From Gnetum montanum (taxonomy: Eukaryota > Streptophyta > Gnetopsida > Gnetales > Gnetaceae): a DNA stretch of 64,000 bases. Each line of letters opens with the position of its first letter. Positions within the stretch are counted from its first letter, which is position 1. The stretch covers positions 71,500 to 135,499 of the forward strand of contig MNCI01004284.1 in the NCBI GenBank assembly GCA_015680685.1. The letters run 5' to 3'. The notes under the pieces are model-generated. The model was not told where the DNA came from. It saw only the letters and a program-made list of their open reading frames with translations, and ran no database searches. Both the position numbers and the translations under genes were made by a program. This document shows positions 1 to 12,415 of this stretch, piece by piece.

Positions 1-955
1 TTGTCGCTCCAAAATCAAGACCAAGTCCATTCCTTCGATCAGTGACATCACATTGTTTCATCCAATGATGAAAAACCATAAGAGCGTCATGACAATAAGG
101 CATACAATCACTTGGCGTTTTGTGCAAGGAAGGAGTGATTTAGAATTTCTTTGTGGCATACTTTTTGCTTGGCCACTTTGGCACACTCTCTTTCTTTTTA
201 TTCATGCGTAATCTAGAGAAGCCACCTACCTTCAGGCATGGGTGCATGTATTTCCATTGGGACCCCCTAGAATAGCATTGGGTTTCTTTATTAATTTCCT
301 TTATTACTCTTACTCCCATTTTCATTAGATCTATAAGAATCTTAGTACAACCAAGCTATATGATAGCACCTACAGATGTCACCAAAGAGAATACACAAGT
401 CCCCTTGATATCACACCCTAGCCATTCCTTCTTAGTCCATCATTATTCACTCTAGGCATAATGAGCACAAAATTACTGTTAAGTTTTTATGATGACAAGA
501 ATATCATCATACCCAGAGTAGAACCTCTTATTAATAGAATGGGTGGATGGATGTTGTGGGCTCACTGTCCAAATAATTAGTTACTTGAGACTTGATAGCA
601 TAGAACAACACCTCAACCAATGAGTCACATGAGTATTTTATTCATAGATGAGATTACCCATAAAAAGATAAAAAGATAAAATAATAAATAAAAAGATGAA
701 ACAATAAATAAAAAGATAAAACAACAAATTGAAAGATAAAAAAATTGGAAAACAAAAAATTGTAAAATTAAATAAAAGAAAAAACATTTATTAATTCTAT
801 TTGTTAGAATGGGGGATATCCCCCATATCTAAACTTTTGATCATGGTGAAAATTCATAAATGGATGGTTGGATCCATGCATTTTGAAAATATTGGGACCC
901 AATCATATCCAAACCATTGGGTGTCTTTTGATGTGGTGGTTGGACTATACCCACA

Positions 956-2838
956 TTAAGGTTCACACACTTGATTAAAGTTGACATAGTGGGGCAAGTT
1001 ATAAGATGTGGTTAATTGATAAGGAGTTGACCCACTATGACACCCATGACCATAAGTTGGTATGTAAGGATTAATCTGTCTTCCTACATGGTTATGTTCA
1101 TTGGGTTGCATGGTTGTTGGAGTGTTTATTGGTGGCCCTAATAAGGTAACAAAAGGCATTGGGTTCAAGGAGATAGATGCACCAAAGTGTTGAACTTGTG
1201 TTAAGTGGGAGGATGCAGTGGTCTTAGAACTATGTTGTCCCTTTCTACGATCATGTCTAAAGAAGGGATGCTTTTGACGTTGTGGAGGATTCCCACTGTG
1301 GTTGATAGTAGCAACACAAGTAACGTTTTTGGGTTGATGTTGTGGTGCAAACCCTTTTGACACAACTGGTGGCGATGTAGAAGGAGGTGAATGATGAGAA
1401 TATTGAGGGCAAGAAGAAGTGGAAGGAACATGAGGTGGTGATCTTGTGGGAGTGGACATGGGTTGATAGTACTTAGGAGAATGATAACAATGTGGTGAGA
1501 TAGAGGATGTTGACCCAATTGGGGAAATAGGATGTTGAACCTAATAAGCGCTTGGGTTCAAATTGTATGAAGGGTGTGACTAGTTTGAAGATGGCCTCCC
1601 CCATGACTGGAATTTTGGCCACTGTGATTGAACACTGTATTTTGTATGAACTATGGATGTAACATTCCTTCCTAATGCTCATGTAAATGTGACAACATCA
1701 AGCATTGACCTTTGAAATGATCGTAAAGGCAAAGGTTACATTGATACATGTGATTAGTAGTTGAGTTCTTATTCTCTGCAACCCTTCTTTTTGATTGTCT
1801 AAGGATGTTCTATCTTGCTTCTTGATTCATCATGGTTCTTCCTCTAATAATTTTGGCCTATTCTCCACATCATTCATGTATCCATTTCATCATCTTATTG
1901 ATCTTTGTCTTAATTTCATTTAGTGATTGTAGTACTGACAAAGATGATTCCACCTCCTTGAGGTGAGTTTATTTCTCCTCTTCATGATCATGGACCTTTG
2001 CTAATTCAAGATTTTGATCCCATTGAGAACTTTTAACATTCTCCCATTTAGCCATATCTCCTTCTTCTTTTGCTACCCGCTTAATAAGCTCTTGGAATTG
2101 GTGGGTTCGTAGCTTGTAGAGTTGACCTCTGGCATACATCCCTAGGGTTTTCCTTATTTCATTATGGAGCCCATCTATGATGTGGTGCATTAGCCTTTCC
2201 TTGGAGAACTCATGACCTGGGCAATTATATAACATTGAATAGTATCTTTCTAAGGCCATGTCCAATAATTCATATTGCGCTTGTTTCCACTCTTGGATTT
2301 TTTTCCTTAAGGCTGACACTCTTGCATAGGTTTGATATCTTTCATTGAGGAGTTCTACCATTTTTAGCCAATGTCGAATTGATTTTGGTCTTAAGGACCT
2401 ATACCATACTTTTTCTTGGTCAACGAGTGTCATAGGAAAGAGCTTAAGTTTTTGGCATCCATTATCAATATTGTTCAATACATAGGCATCATGGAAGGCT
2501 TGTAAATGATTTTGTGGATCTAAATTATAGCCTCCTAAAAATTTGAGAAAGTTATTTAAATCAAGCCTAGGTAGATGGCTTTCGTTACAATGCCTACAAG
2601 ATATTCGAATAGCCTCTTGTATATGAATTAGGCTCTTAGTGGCCAACAAGGGTTCATCGTCACTAGGTAGGTTATGAATTTGTGAGTTGGGAAGATGTTG
2701 TCTTTGTTTATGTACATAGGAGACCCCTACATAAGATTGATTACTCCAAACTTCATCTCCATCATCATATAATTCATTGGTTCTCTAATGAATTGCCTTA
2801 CTAGTTGTTGCGTTATCATAGTCTTGTGAGAGAGACAT
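956..2838 (-). pseudogene. gag of element A (decayed)
   Basis: Capsid-type Gag relic. The start ATG (2838) and stop (956-958) were placed by homology with the gag of element B. The 2649-1969 segment keeps a continuous 226-residue reading that includes the retrotransposon gag core (FLGGYNLDPQNHLQAFHDAY, KVWYRSL, LNERYQTYARVSALR, HHIIDGL). The C-terminal third is rich in Pro, Ser and His and ends NQVCEP, as in element B. At least one frameshift separates the core from the C-terminal part, and several stops interrupt the N-terminus. No pol follows. Confidence 0.8.
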
Positions 2839-2951
2839 TGTTGTGAATCATTTGTGACTTAATTAAAATTAATTTCTTTTCTAAAAGATATATCATGAAT
2901 ACTTTTCTATAACAATATTGTATGATATAACTAATCTAGATAAGTAGCACC

Positions 2952-2971
2952 ATCCCTCGCAATGACACCAA
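2952..2971 (-). other. Primer-binding site of element A (tRNA-Asp type)
   Basis: Immediately inside the LTR the minus strand reads TTGGTGTCATTGCGAGGGAT. This is a decayed match to the complement of the plant tRNA-Asp 3' end (TGGCGCCGTTGCCGGGGATC), the primer used by Athila/Tat-type Ty3 elements. Confidence 0.7.
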
Positions 2972-3914
2972 TGATGAGTGGTGAGGTATTCCTACACTCA
3001 ACCATACAAATACGAGCCTTCATGCATAATTCAGTCAAACTCCATGGATGGGCTAGTCATGGTATCTTGATAGTTACACGTTGATCAAAGTTTGTTGTCT
3101 TTCCACCTAGACTAGTATTTGCTTTATCACGTATGGTTTGGTCCAGAGTGAGGTGTATGATATGATCCTAAACTAGTGCTACTCCTAGAGGCAATGGAAA
3201 ATAACTTTATTTTAAGATAATAGGGAATGAGAAGCAAAATCTAAGCTAGCCTAAGTGTGATGAGCATCCATCCTTAATCATTCGTACACATCTTGGACTT
3301 CGTGTACTACTTCTAGTATTACCAAGAGCATGTTACTTAAACACTCCTAGATACGCTACTAGGATACCAAGTAGTCACACTTAAATGCTCGTGATTAATT
3401 CATACTCATTCTGCATTTAATAATAGGGATAGTAAATGAAGGTAAAGAAATATTAATTAAGAAAACAATAAATAACAATAACAGTTAAGCAATTAAAACT
3501 AAGTGAATGCTGCAATGATGAAGTAATCTCAGTCTTTATTGCTAGTCATGTGTGTGTCCATGTATGTCACACTCGAATAAAGGTTTCATATAATTACAAT
3601 CATCACACTATGGCCAAGCACTGGGGAAAGGGTTGAGATGAAATAAAAATGAATAAAAGGACTCTACTACTATACTTACTTACTTTCTAACTTATTGACT
3701 CCACTTCCAGTGCATCCAAAGATGTATTTATAGGCTTACATAGGAATCATGATATCGTTATCTAGGCCACGATATCATGTTCTTGATATCGTGGATCTGA
3801 TATCGAGGGTCCAATATCAAGGGTCTAATGTCAAGGGTCTGATGTCAAGGGTCTGATATTAAGGGTTCGATGTCAAGGGTCCAATATCAACACCTGGCAA
3901 ACCATGATTCATCA
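2972..3914 (-). repeat. Element A 5' LTR
   Basis: A 943 bp LTR with TGATGA/TCATCA ends, read on the minus strand. A TATA box (ctataaata) lies at 3725-3733. Upstream of it, 3745-3890 is a run of 14-16 bp units of the type gggtctgatatcaa, including several GATATC palindromes, which would be the U3 enhancer region. It aligns with the LTR of C and the LTRs of B. Confidence 0.85.
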
Positions 3915-4648
3915 ATTATTCCTAGAAAGAAAAGTGAAGAACCAAGTGGGAATGTAAAGGATGTGACTTCAAGGGGATTTTTAGATTTTCTCATATTGCT
4001 ACTATGAGTTCTATCCTATTGCTAAGAAAGTGTTATATCCTTGTAGCTCTAAGTAAAAATGGAAGTAAGAGTACAATAAGTGTTGCCTTACCATGTCACT
4101 GGAAAGACATGTTACCCATGCCTACAGGTAGTCCTTTGGTAAGGTTGACATAGTTAAAAATAAAAATCATGCATAGAATAAATTTCTAGGGGTTTCACTA
4201 GAAAGACATGTTACCCATGTCTGAAGGTAAACAACTTCTCAAAAATCTAAAAAATAAAATATTTCCATAAATATACTCCTCCCTTGGACAAAACACCAAG
4301 TGATGATACTCCTTGCAACAATGGTAGTCTTATGATTGTAAATCCAAGAGATGAAACAATGTGATGTCACTGGAAATTGGTTTGAACTTGGTTTGAATCT
4401 TGGAAAAAAGGAGTAATTATTACTTTATCCATTAATAACACACAAGGATTCATTATGCCTATGGTAACATCTGATTTTAGCAATCCCTTCTATGGTCTAT
4501 TTCATCTCATTGTATATGTAATCATAACTTGTGGTTTTGTATAATATAACATTATTTTTCCAATTTGGTAATACTAACATGTGTGTTTTGTTAAACAAGT
4601 ATGTCTTACAATCAATTCCTTGAGTACCTAAGGAGACTTTTAGGCATG

Positions 4649-4705
4649 GTTATACAAGGGCACTAAGGGCTAGAGCCTACTTTGGGGAGGACCCACTTGT
4701 ATAAC
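4649..4705 (+). other. Conserved stem-loop of element C
   Basis: GTTATACAAG (4649-4658) pairs perfectly with CTTGTATAAC (4696-4705). The loop contains the invariant tttggggaggaccc. Equivalent stems with compensatory changes occur in B (23706-23761) and G (48578-48634). Confidence 0.6.
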
Positions 4706-5552
4706 ATTTGTATTTCATACTTGCCAAGCAATTTCACATCATCTTGTGCCTTCCAAAACATCTAATAAAATTTCCATATAATCTAATAATTTAACCATAC
4801 ATTATACATTGCTTATCCATACCATAAACTTTCGTTACTCAAGATTCCATACCATCAACTCTGAACACAAAATTTTTGAAAACTATGCATCGTTAATGAC
4901 CATGAGCCTTTAGAAAAGCTTTACATCTTCCAAGCATTCCATCCAACTATTTTTTTCTAAACATTATATAAATTTGAACCTTTTAATGGTGATGTTGTAG
5001 TTACAATGTCGTAGGCACCTACAATGTCTAATCTATGATGTCATGCACATAAAAATAGTATATATGTGTGTGGTAAGTTAGTGAAATTTCTCATTTCTCT
5101 CATTTGTAGTGAGAGAAGTTTTGATAGTTTTTCCTTAGCCTTCTTGCACACTAGCTTCCAAAGGCCATANTGCATTACATGATACAAGTGAACGAAAATT
5201 TATGCATTGTGTAATATAAGCAAATCAAAATTTTAAAATTTGAGCCAAAAATTCCTAACACCAGGAAGATACTATAAAGGGTAAGTACAAAGAAATAATA
5301 AGAATCTTAAAGTTCATCAATCAAACTAAGGCTAGAAAGATTTAGATAATACTCTTAATAAGCAAGGAAAATGTTAAAAGGTCATAAGTAACTAAAAGAT
5401 ATAACACATAAGAGGTTCCTTTTTGGAAATTTTCTGAACTCTGCAATCATAATAAGATAAGAACTTGATCTAACCAAGGGTATGAGCAAGGTAAAGAACC
5501 ATTAAGAATTGATAAGAACACCCTAATAATTTCAAATTCTTATTGAGTGTAG

Positions 5553-6150
5553 ATGGCCCTGAAGAGGATACTAGAAGGAGAACCTTCATAACACAGGAGT
5601 AAAAGACCAAGAGGGCATGGAAGAGGCTAGGCAGGGGAACAAATCCCACAAGTAGAACATGTAGAGAAGGAGGCTCAATCATACAACATCTATCAAGAAA
5701 CTCCTACTATAGAGTACTTAATCCAAGGATAGGCAGAAATTCCACAAGCACCTAAACAAGGACAATGCCTCACACTCTCACCAGATTGCCTCTAGGCCAT
5801 CCAAGGAAGATCAATCATGTCCACAGTCATTGTGAAATTGAATTATGGTCCCTTTATAGAATTTTCTTTAAAAGTAGTGAAGATGCAACTTCAAGTGTCT
5901 CCATTATGATCCGCTTTTTTAAAAAATTGAGAGTGATACCTAGGAGAAACATACCAATTCTACCAAAACAAACAAGCCAATGCAATAGTTAAAATTAAGG
6001 GAGTCTCTATGTCATACTTAGTAGAAAGGACATATGTAAAAAGAAGATAGGGAAAAAAGGAGAGAAACTTTCCAGAAGCTTGACAACAAAAGAAAGAAGT
6101 CAATGGAAGAGCCATCATCACCCAAAATATGAACTACATCAGGCCACTTA
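5553..6150 (+). pseudogene. Short 3' ORF of element C
   Basis: A reading frame that starts MALKR directly after a splice-acceptor-like AG (gtgtag|ATGG) and continues for about 200 codons with roughly ten in-frame stops. Its start context and first residues match the short 3' ORF of element B (24038) and the position of the long 3' ORFs of G and D. No function is recognised. It ends upstream of the 3' LTR. Confidence 0.45.
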
Positions 6151-6336
6151 AAATTTTCTTTTTTGTTGTTGTTGTTTTGTCATATAACTATGTCATTTTT
6201 GTACACACCACTACAACATTCAAAGTTAGTCAATAGTTAGAGTTAGTTAATAATCTCATAACTTCCCAATTTTGTAAAGAAAGCTCAATCCTATCCTATT
6301 AACTCAAGGATGGATTTTTAGTTATTTTTGGGGTTA

Positions 6337-7271
6337 TGATGAATCATCAATTGGCTAGGATATCACTGATGTAATGTTCTTAATGTTATATCTATTTGAC
6401 AAAAAGTTAGCTTTTGGTCAGCTACAATATCAAAGCCACGATAATGCATATCTGATATCAGAGCACATGCTACCTTATCAAATATTTGATATTATGGGAT
6501 GTGTGCCTACCTATAAATATAGCACTTTTTTGCATGATCCGAATAACTTTCATCCACCTGTAGGTAGATCCTATAATTTGATTTCATAGTTTTAGCAATA
6601 GAGTGAATGCTTGCAATGTGGTGTTTAGCAGTTGTACAGAATCTTTATTTGAGTGAAGTTTACTTGGGCACAATTCATGTCTAAAAATAAAGATGGAGAT
6701 TACTTTTTATCATTTTAGCATCCACTTAGTTTTTACTTTTTTACTTAGTACAGTTTTTACTTCTTTCTAGATAATCATTTACATTTCCAAGTATTTTACT
6801 TTACTTGTTTATTAGTAAAGCAAAATGGACACAATTGGTTTCAAGCATTTAAGTGTAATTTTCTGGTAATCCTAGTAGTTTTATTGCTTGGTTTTCCTAG
6901 TAACATAAATCTTGGCAACATAGTAATGGTTACATGAGCCCAAGATGTGTATGATAAGCTAGGACTAGATGCTCATCACTCTAGGCTAGTTTAGATTTAT
7001 ATTACTATCATTACTCATATTTAAATTTTATTATGAATTATGTTTATCACTAGAAGAAACCAGGGCCTATCAAAATCAATTATGATACCCCTCACTTTGG
7101 ACTAAATCATATGTGACAAAGCTACCACTAGTCCAAGTGGGAAGATAGTGTCTTGCAATCAATGCTTAACAATCTAGATGCCAAACTAGTCCCATCTACG
7201 AAATTAGACTGGATTGCATGTGAACACTTGTAATTCGTATGGTTGGATGTAGGTGTACATGATACTCATCA
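6337..7271 (+). repeat. Element C 3' LTR
   Basis: A 935 bp LTR with TGATGA/TCATCA ends, preceded by a G-rich polypurine-like stretch (6329-6333). TATA box ctataaata at 6511-6519. The U3 part contains scattered GATATC-like repeats like those in element A. On the right it abuts the minus-strand remnant K. Confidence 0.85.
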
Positions 7272-9722
7272 TTTTTTATTACACAAAATTATCTAAGATA
7301 GAGTCTTCAAACCATGCCTATAGATGAAGGTTCCTATGGCTTGAATGATTCCTCCTCCTATCTTGGTCTAGCCAGTGGCTTGGGCTACCCCTATTGTTAC
7401 TATTGTAGTCTTTGAAAACATAAAAGAATCTAATAATGCCTTCATCTTTTCATCTTTGCTCCATGGATCAATAATGATCCAAGTACAATTGCCTAAATTA
7501 CCTAGTATTGGTATTTTCCACGGGTAAGGTAGTGTAGGAAACATTTCCTTGATGTTGATAAACCTTGTTACAAATTTCTTATGCTCAATGTCAAATGTTC
7601 ATATAAGGTTTTGTAGCTTTTGATGGTCATTCATTCTTCTAGCTAGGTTCTTAGCAATTGATCATTGATCTTCGAATTTTCTCTTGAGAACTTCAAGATC
7701 TGCATTAGCTACTTTTAGCTTTTGCTTTTTCTCCTTGTGGATCTTGAACTTTATCTCATAGAGAAGATAAGAGTTGGCCATATTCTTTTCCAACTCTTAC
7801 CATTATTTTCCTATAGTTAGCATCACCAATTTTCATATTATAGGTTGGCTAATTACATGTACTAAGTCATCTTCTTGATCTATAACTCCTTTAGATGAAT
7901 TATTGCTTGATTGTATGCATTCAATCCATCAAAGATGAGCAACCATGCATTAACTTCTTATTGGAGTCACTATAGGGCTTCATTTGTCTTGGCCTTTGCT
8001 AATCTATTTTTTTTTTGTTTACTTCCTTGAGAATTTCAATTGGGTTCGAGTAATGATTTTTCATTTTTTTTCATATTTCAAGGCTTCATTTTTCCATGTG
8101 GCAATCTATGGTGGTCTTCTAGAAAATAACTCAAACCTCCTCCATTGAATGATTTCAATTCTTAGTAGCCAAACTCTTGACATCTTAATTCATCTTAGTG
8201 AGTTGATCTTGATGTTGTTAGATGTACTCCATTAGCTTTTCTTTTGCATTTTAGCTTTTTGTATATACCATTACTCCTTGGTTAGAGTGTTATTTTCCTT
8301 GTGTGTATTTAAGAGATCATTATTTGTGATAACCAACATGGTATTGGACAATGATGCATCCTAGAATGTATGATTCTTGCCATTCTTAGCATTTTAATTC
8401 TATGTTTAAGGTATTAGAAAACTTCATCTCTTATGGATTTTAACTATAGAATGGATGGGTTTGACAATCAAACTTCAAGTTCTATAAACTCAACTACCAA
8501 CCTTTGTTAATGGTGGTAACATCCTTTAGTTACATATATGCAATTAGGAACTTGTCCCTTGTCTCAAGAGCTATGATTAGGCTACTATGATATCTTCTAG
8601 AATGTCAAAAATCTCTAAAATTAGTTGTCCAACTCCAACTAGCTATTCTAGCATCTTCTCATGTTGTGATGCACTCATCCTCTTACTCTTGGCTCCTATA
8701 GACACTTGGATATCTACCATGGTAGTAATGTATGGAATAGAGGTCGTGAAAGTAATCAAAACCTCTTTAATTTTATTACCCATCATCATAGCGACTATTT
8801 CTTAGCCCCTTTGTGGCATGACTAGGATTATTATGTCATCTCTTTCTTCTAGCATAATTGAGAAAGTCACTACATTTCTAGATATTTTGGGAAATTATTT
8901 CCTAGAGATGGAAATGGTAACTTCTTATGTATTAAGGTTAATGTGAACAGGATTCTAGTTCCTTTGTGTGAATAATAAGTGGCTTAGGTTATCTGCTAGC
9001 CAACTAATAGTTCTTACAAATACATTTAGTGGTTCATGATCAAACGCTATACCAATGATTCACCATCACCACCAAAGGCTTGCTATTACATTTGATTCCT
9101 AAGTTTCCTTAGGTGTTTAGTTGCTGCTGCTACCTTGGATGTTGTTTCTAATGCACCTAGTGGTGGTGGAGGTGCTGGCTCCTCTTAAAGTTTGATAGGA
9201 GCCTTGCTCTTTATCATTTTGTATCATAATATAATATGGACATTGCAAATCATGTCATTGGAATAACATAATATTCCCCCTCCTTTTATAAAGTTTTATT
9301 ATGAGGTAAGGAAAGAGGAGTATCTTGTTCCTTCTTATTTTCTTTGAATATTATTTTAATCTCCAAGAAGATAATTTGGGAAAAGTTAACATGAAACTTC
9401 TTACTTATAGTTATAGATACCTTTACAAAGAATGTAGTGACTTTGCTTGCCCATATCATTAGATTGAGGTGGTAGGCTATAATCTTTAAGTATGTGCATT
9501 TCACCTTTATAAGAGCACCATACTTATTATAGTCTAGTCCATAGCAACACTGAGTCCATTCCTTGTTTACTTAAACATTTTCTTGATTTGAAATCTTAAT
9601 CAAATTTTCCCTAGTCTTGGGCAATCCAAGGGCTTCTATAATGATCTCTATGAAATAGGAGTTGATTATGTCTTTGATTTTTACTATTGCAATTCATTGG
9701 TGATTATTCTAGAAGAGATAAG
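7272..9722 (-). mobile_element. Remnant K: 3' ORF region of a G/D-type Ty3 element
   Basis: The minus strand aligns throughout with the long 3' ORF of elements D (27290-29745) and G, including the coiled-coil segment (K 7620-7790 corresponds to D 27640-27800) and the acidic/lysine-rich segment at 9170-9450. It is full of stops and indels, so no continuous frame survives. Element C abuts it at 7271, and the alignment with D ends at 9722, where a different LTR begins. Confidence 0.6.
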
Positions 9723-10293
9723 TGTGTCATCCTATTCCAAAATGACATAGCAAACATCAAATATACATTATATTAGACATTAGTCATAACAAGATAACAT
9801 AGCAAATGTTAAATATATGTAACATTTGACATTAAGCATAAAGAAAATAACAAAAAAATGTAGAAGAAAGAAAAAAGAAGAATTCTTTATTGATATGGAA
9901 TAGTGTATCTAGGTCATTCTTTGAATGTTCCTTGGGATTATCTTCCTTTAGCATCTATCCCATAGAGGCAATCTAGCATTGTCATCATGGTTAAGCCTAC
10001 AACTAGCCAAAAGGGAAGGCTAGTCATCTTCATGTTCCACTTCATCCAACACCTGTTACTTCCCTTTACTAGCTTCACAAATCTATGCTGATATAACCTC
10101 TAATGCCTAGGTATAAATACCTTAAGTCAAATCCCCAAAGGTTACCTTGAGAGATGTGTCTATTATTACAACACATCCTTTCGGGTTTAAATTATAACTT
10201 CCCCTTTCAAGTCTTTTTATGATAATCACAACACTTATGAAGAGATACCATCTTCATTATGCAATAGTGCCATTTGGGAATGGGGACATTACA
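9723..10293 (-). repeat. LTR of a different Ty3 element (N), 3' LTR
   Basis: On the minus strand this block begins TGTAATGTCCCC at 10293 and ends ...GGATGACACA near 9723, giving TG...CA ends and about 571 bp. It has a TATA-like tataaata near 10112. A purine-rich tract lies just upstream (10294-10310, minus). The left edge is set where similarity of K to D stops, so it is approximate. Confidence 0.5.
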
Positions 10294-10599
10294 ATCTACC
10301 AACCTTAGGTCTCATTTGTCCTTGAACAAGTTGACATTTACTATTTTTTTCTAGCTCCAGTACTTCTTTTGAAAAGATAATATGATAAAGCAGAGAGAGA
10401 GAGAGAGAATAAATTATGCAATAAAACATAAAATATATGGAAAATAAGGGTTATAAAAAAATTATTGATTTTTTATATGTTATATTTTTATATTTTTATT
10501 TTAAAATAAATATTTTTTTTTTTTTTTGAAATATGCTAGATTGACTAGATTTGGATATTGATTTCCATTTGAATGTACTAGATAATATGCTTTATTGCT

Positions 10600-11590
10600 A
10601 AGATTTTTGATGATGATGAAGGAACCTTGCTAGTTTGGAGAGAATTTGAAGGTTTTAGCATTTGGGAAATGTTGTAGGACTAGGCCACCTTTCTTGATGT
10701 CTCTCAATTTAACATGTCTACTACAAGAATGGTGCATAGCTTCTTCACGATTCTGAATGTTAAGTGCTACTTGCTTGTAATTCTCTTCAAGAACATTCGG
10801 CTCAACATAACACATTTTTTCATTCTTCTCATATCTCATCTATTTATTCAGGGTTGCTTGAAGAGATGACACATCTAGTTCTATTGGCAACATCACTTTG
10901 GAATCATAAGTCAAGATGAATGGGGTTTAATCAGTTGTATTTTAGAAGATTGTTCAGTAGACCTAGAGGACATGAGATAACAGGGTATGCCAATTTTTTT
11001 GGGATTAGTTAGTCATAATTTCAAGAAAAAAAATAAGGAATTTTTTAGTTGAATTAGCTCAACCATTAGATTGACAACAATATGAAGATGATAATGACTA
11101 GATAAGTTGGTATTGGTCATAAAATTTAGCAATTTCTTTGCTCTTAAACTAAGGTCCATTATCAATGGTGATATGAAACTTCTTTGCTCTTAAACTAAGG
11201 TACATTATCAATGATGATATGAAGAAAAATATCAAAGTGGATGATAATGTGATATATGATGAAAGGACAAATGTATTTTCATGTCGTAAATTTTAAGGGA
11301 ATAAATTTAACTCATTTTATAAAATACTATGTAGCTATAAAAATCAACTAATAACTTGTAGAATATGGAGGATTAAATAAACCTATAAGATCTAGTTCCC
11401 ATTTCTAAAAGGGGGATATGATTTCTAAAGTCCTAAGCTCTTGAGATGGCATGTAGATAAGTGGAGCATGAAATTGATATATATTAGAAATTTTAGCCAT
11501 CATATGCACATCCTTAGATATTGTAGGTCACCAACAACCTAGATAAATAATATGCGCTTCCAAAGACCATGACCTTTAATAACCACCACA
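10600..11590 (-). pseudogene. Ty3/gypsy integrase remnant (element N)
   Basis: Minus-strand relic of the integrase core and C-terminus. Recognisable pieces are TIDNGP (the second catalytic Asp region, near 11150), QSNG (near 11060), TPFILTYDSKVMLPIE (near 10890-10930) and a C-terminal block RHVKLRDIKKGGLVLQ (10650-10720). Several frames and stops are involved. The sequence resembles Tat-lineage integrases more than that of element G. RT and RNase H were not found to the right. Confidence 0.55.
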
Positions 11591-11939
11591 TACACCTAAA
11601 TGTGCCTATTTTAAAACTATTTGCATTTTCTCATAATTTAGGAAATATAGAAGAACACTTGATGCTAAAATACAACATAAAATACTAGGATTAACAATGC
11701 AAAAATGCTTAGATTATTTATGGAAAACATCTTTTTAAGATGAGGATAAAATTTTGGGAGTTTCTTTGGTTTGTAGATATTATATGGTTGATGAGTAGTG
11801 AGTAATCCCAACATGCTACCATATAAGTCACAAGTATTCACCAGTGACCAAATCATAATCCAGGAATGAGCAATGTAATTATGCTAAGGATTGATGTTAA
11901 GTTCATGATCGTTGTCCTCTTACCTTGAGTTAGTGAAGG

Positions 11940-12415
11940 CTCAATGTATGGTTTAACTTGTAGTGAGGTGTATGATAATTGATGTTATAAGGCTCAAATA
12001 ATTCCTAGTGATGAACATGATTGAAAATGAAACCTAAGTCTAAGTCTAAGTAATATTAAAATGAGAGTCTATTCTACCCTAGAGTGACAGGTATCTGTTC
12101 ATGGTTTACTAGTCACATCTTGGACTCATGTAGGTATCGTTGAGATTACTAGGTAGAATTACTACTAAGCAAATCAAGCAATGCCACTACTGGGTTACTA
12201 GATAACTACACTTAACACTCGAAGCCAGTTATACCCATTTCGCGTGTTACTAATAAACATGTAAAGTATAATTCTTGGATAAGTAACATATTAAGATAAA
12301 ATAAGCAAGAAATTATGCTAAGTAAACATAAGAAAACTAAGGAATGCTGCGATGATGGAAAACAACTTCAATCTTTATTGCCATGCATAAACTGTGTCCA
12401 AGTACAAGGCCTCCC
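11940..12415 (-). repeat. Truncated A-type LTR fragment
   Basis: Aligns with about 475 bp of the element A LTR (roughly 3130-3590), including the gtgaggtgtatgat motif, the alternating 'accaagcaatgc...ctactgggttac' segment and the 'aatgctgcgatgatg...tctttattgc' segment. Both LTR ends are missing. On the right it joins copia sequence with a few bases of microhomology (gtccaagtac). Confidence 0.55.

Larger units (their letters stand above)
1..3914 (-). mobile_element. Element A: gag-only LTR retrotransposon, left part off-window
   Basis: A minus-strand LTR retrotransposon. Its 5' LTR (2972-3914), primer-binding site and gag lie in the window; the rest runs off the left edge. The sequence after the gag stop (955 down to 1) matches the post-gag region of element B and shows no protease, RT or integrase motif, so A appears to be the same gag-only family. 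Its LTR directly abuts plus-strand internal sequence of element C at 3915, so A most likely inserted into C. The candidate target duplicate is attat at 3915-3919; its partner would be left of the window. Confidence 0.8.
3915..7271 (+). mobile_element. Element C: gag-only family LTR retrotransposon, 3' half
   Basis: Plus-strand 3' portion of an element of the A/B family, starting abruptly inside the post-gag region at the A insertion. It contains the conserved post-gag spacer, a perfect 10 bp stem-loop at 4649-4705, a short 3' ORF from 5553 and a 3' LTR. The missing 5' half should lie to the left of element A, outside the window. The single N at 5170 is an assembly ambiguity inside it. Confidence 0.75.

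Noticed and set aside
3745-3890. CRISPR-like or satellite array
   Set aside because: The 14-16 bp units are degenerate, without spacers, and sit at the U3 position of a eukaryotic LTR.
7272-9722. Several short plus frames (for example 8587-8805)
   Set aside because: The minus strand aligns with the 3' ORF of element D, so these are antisense frames of a retroelement relic.
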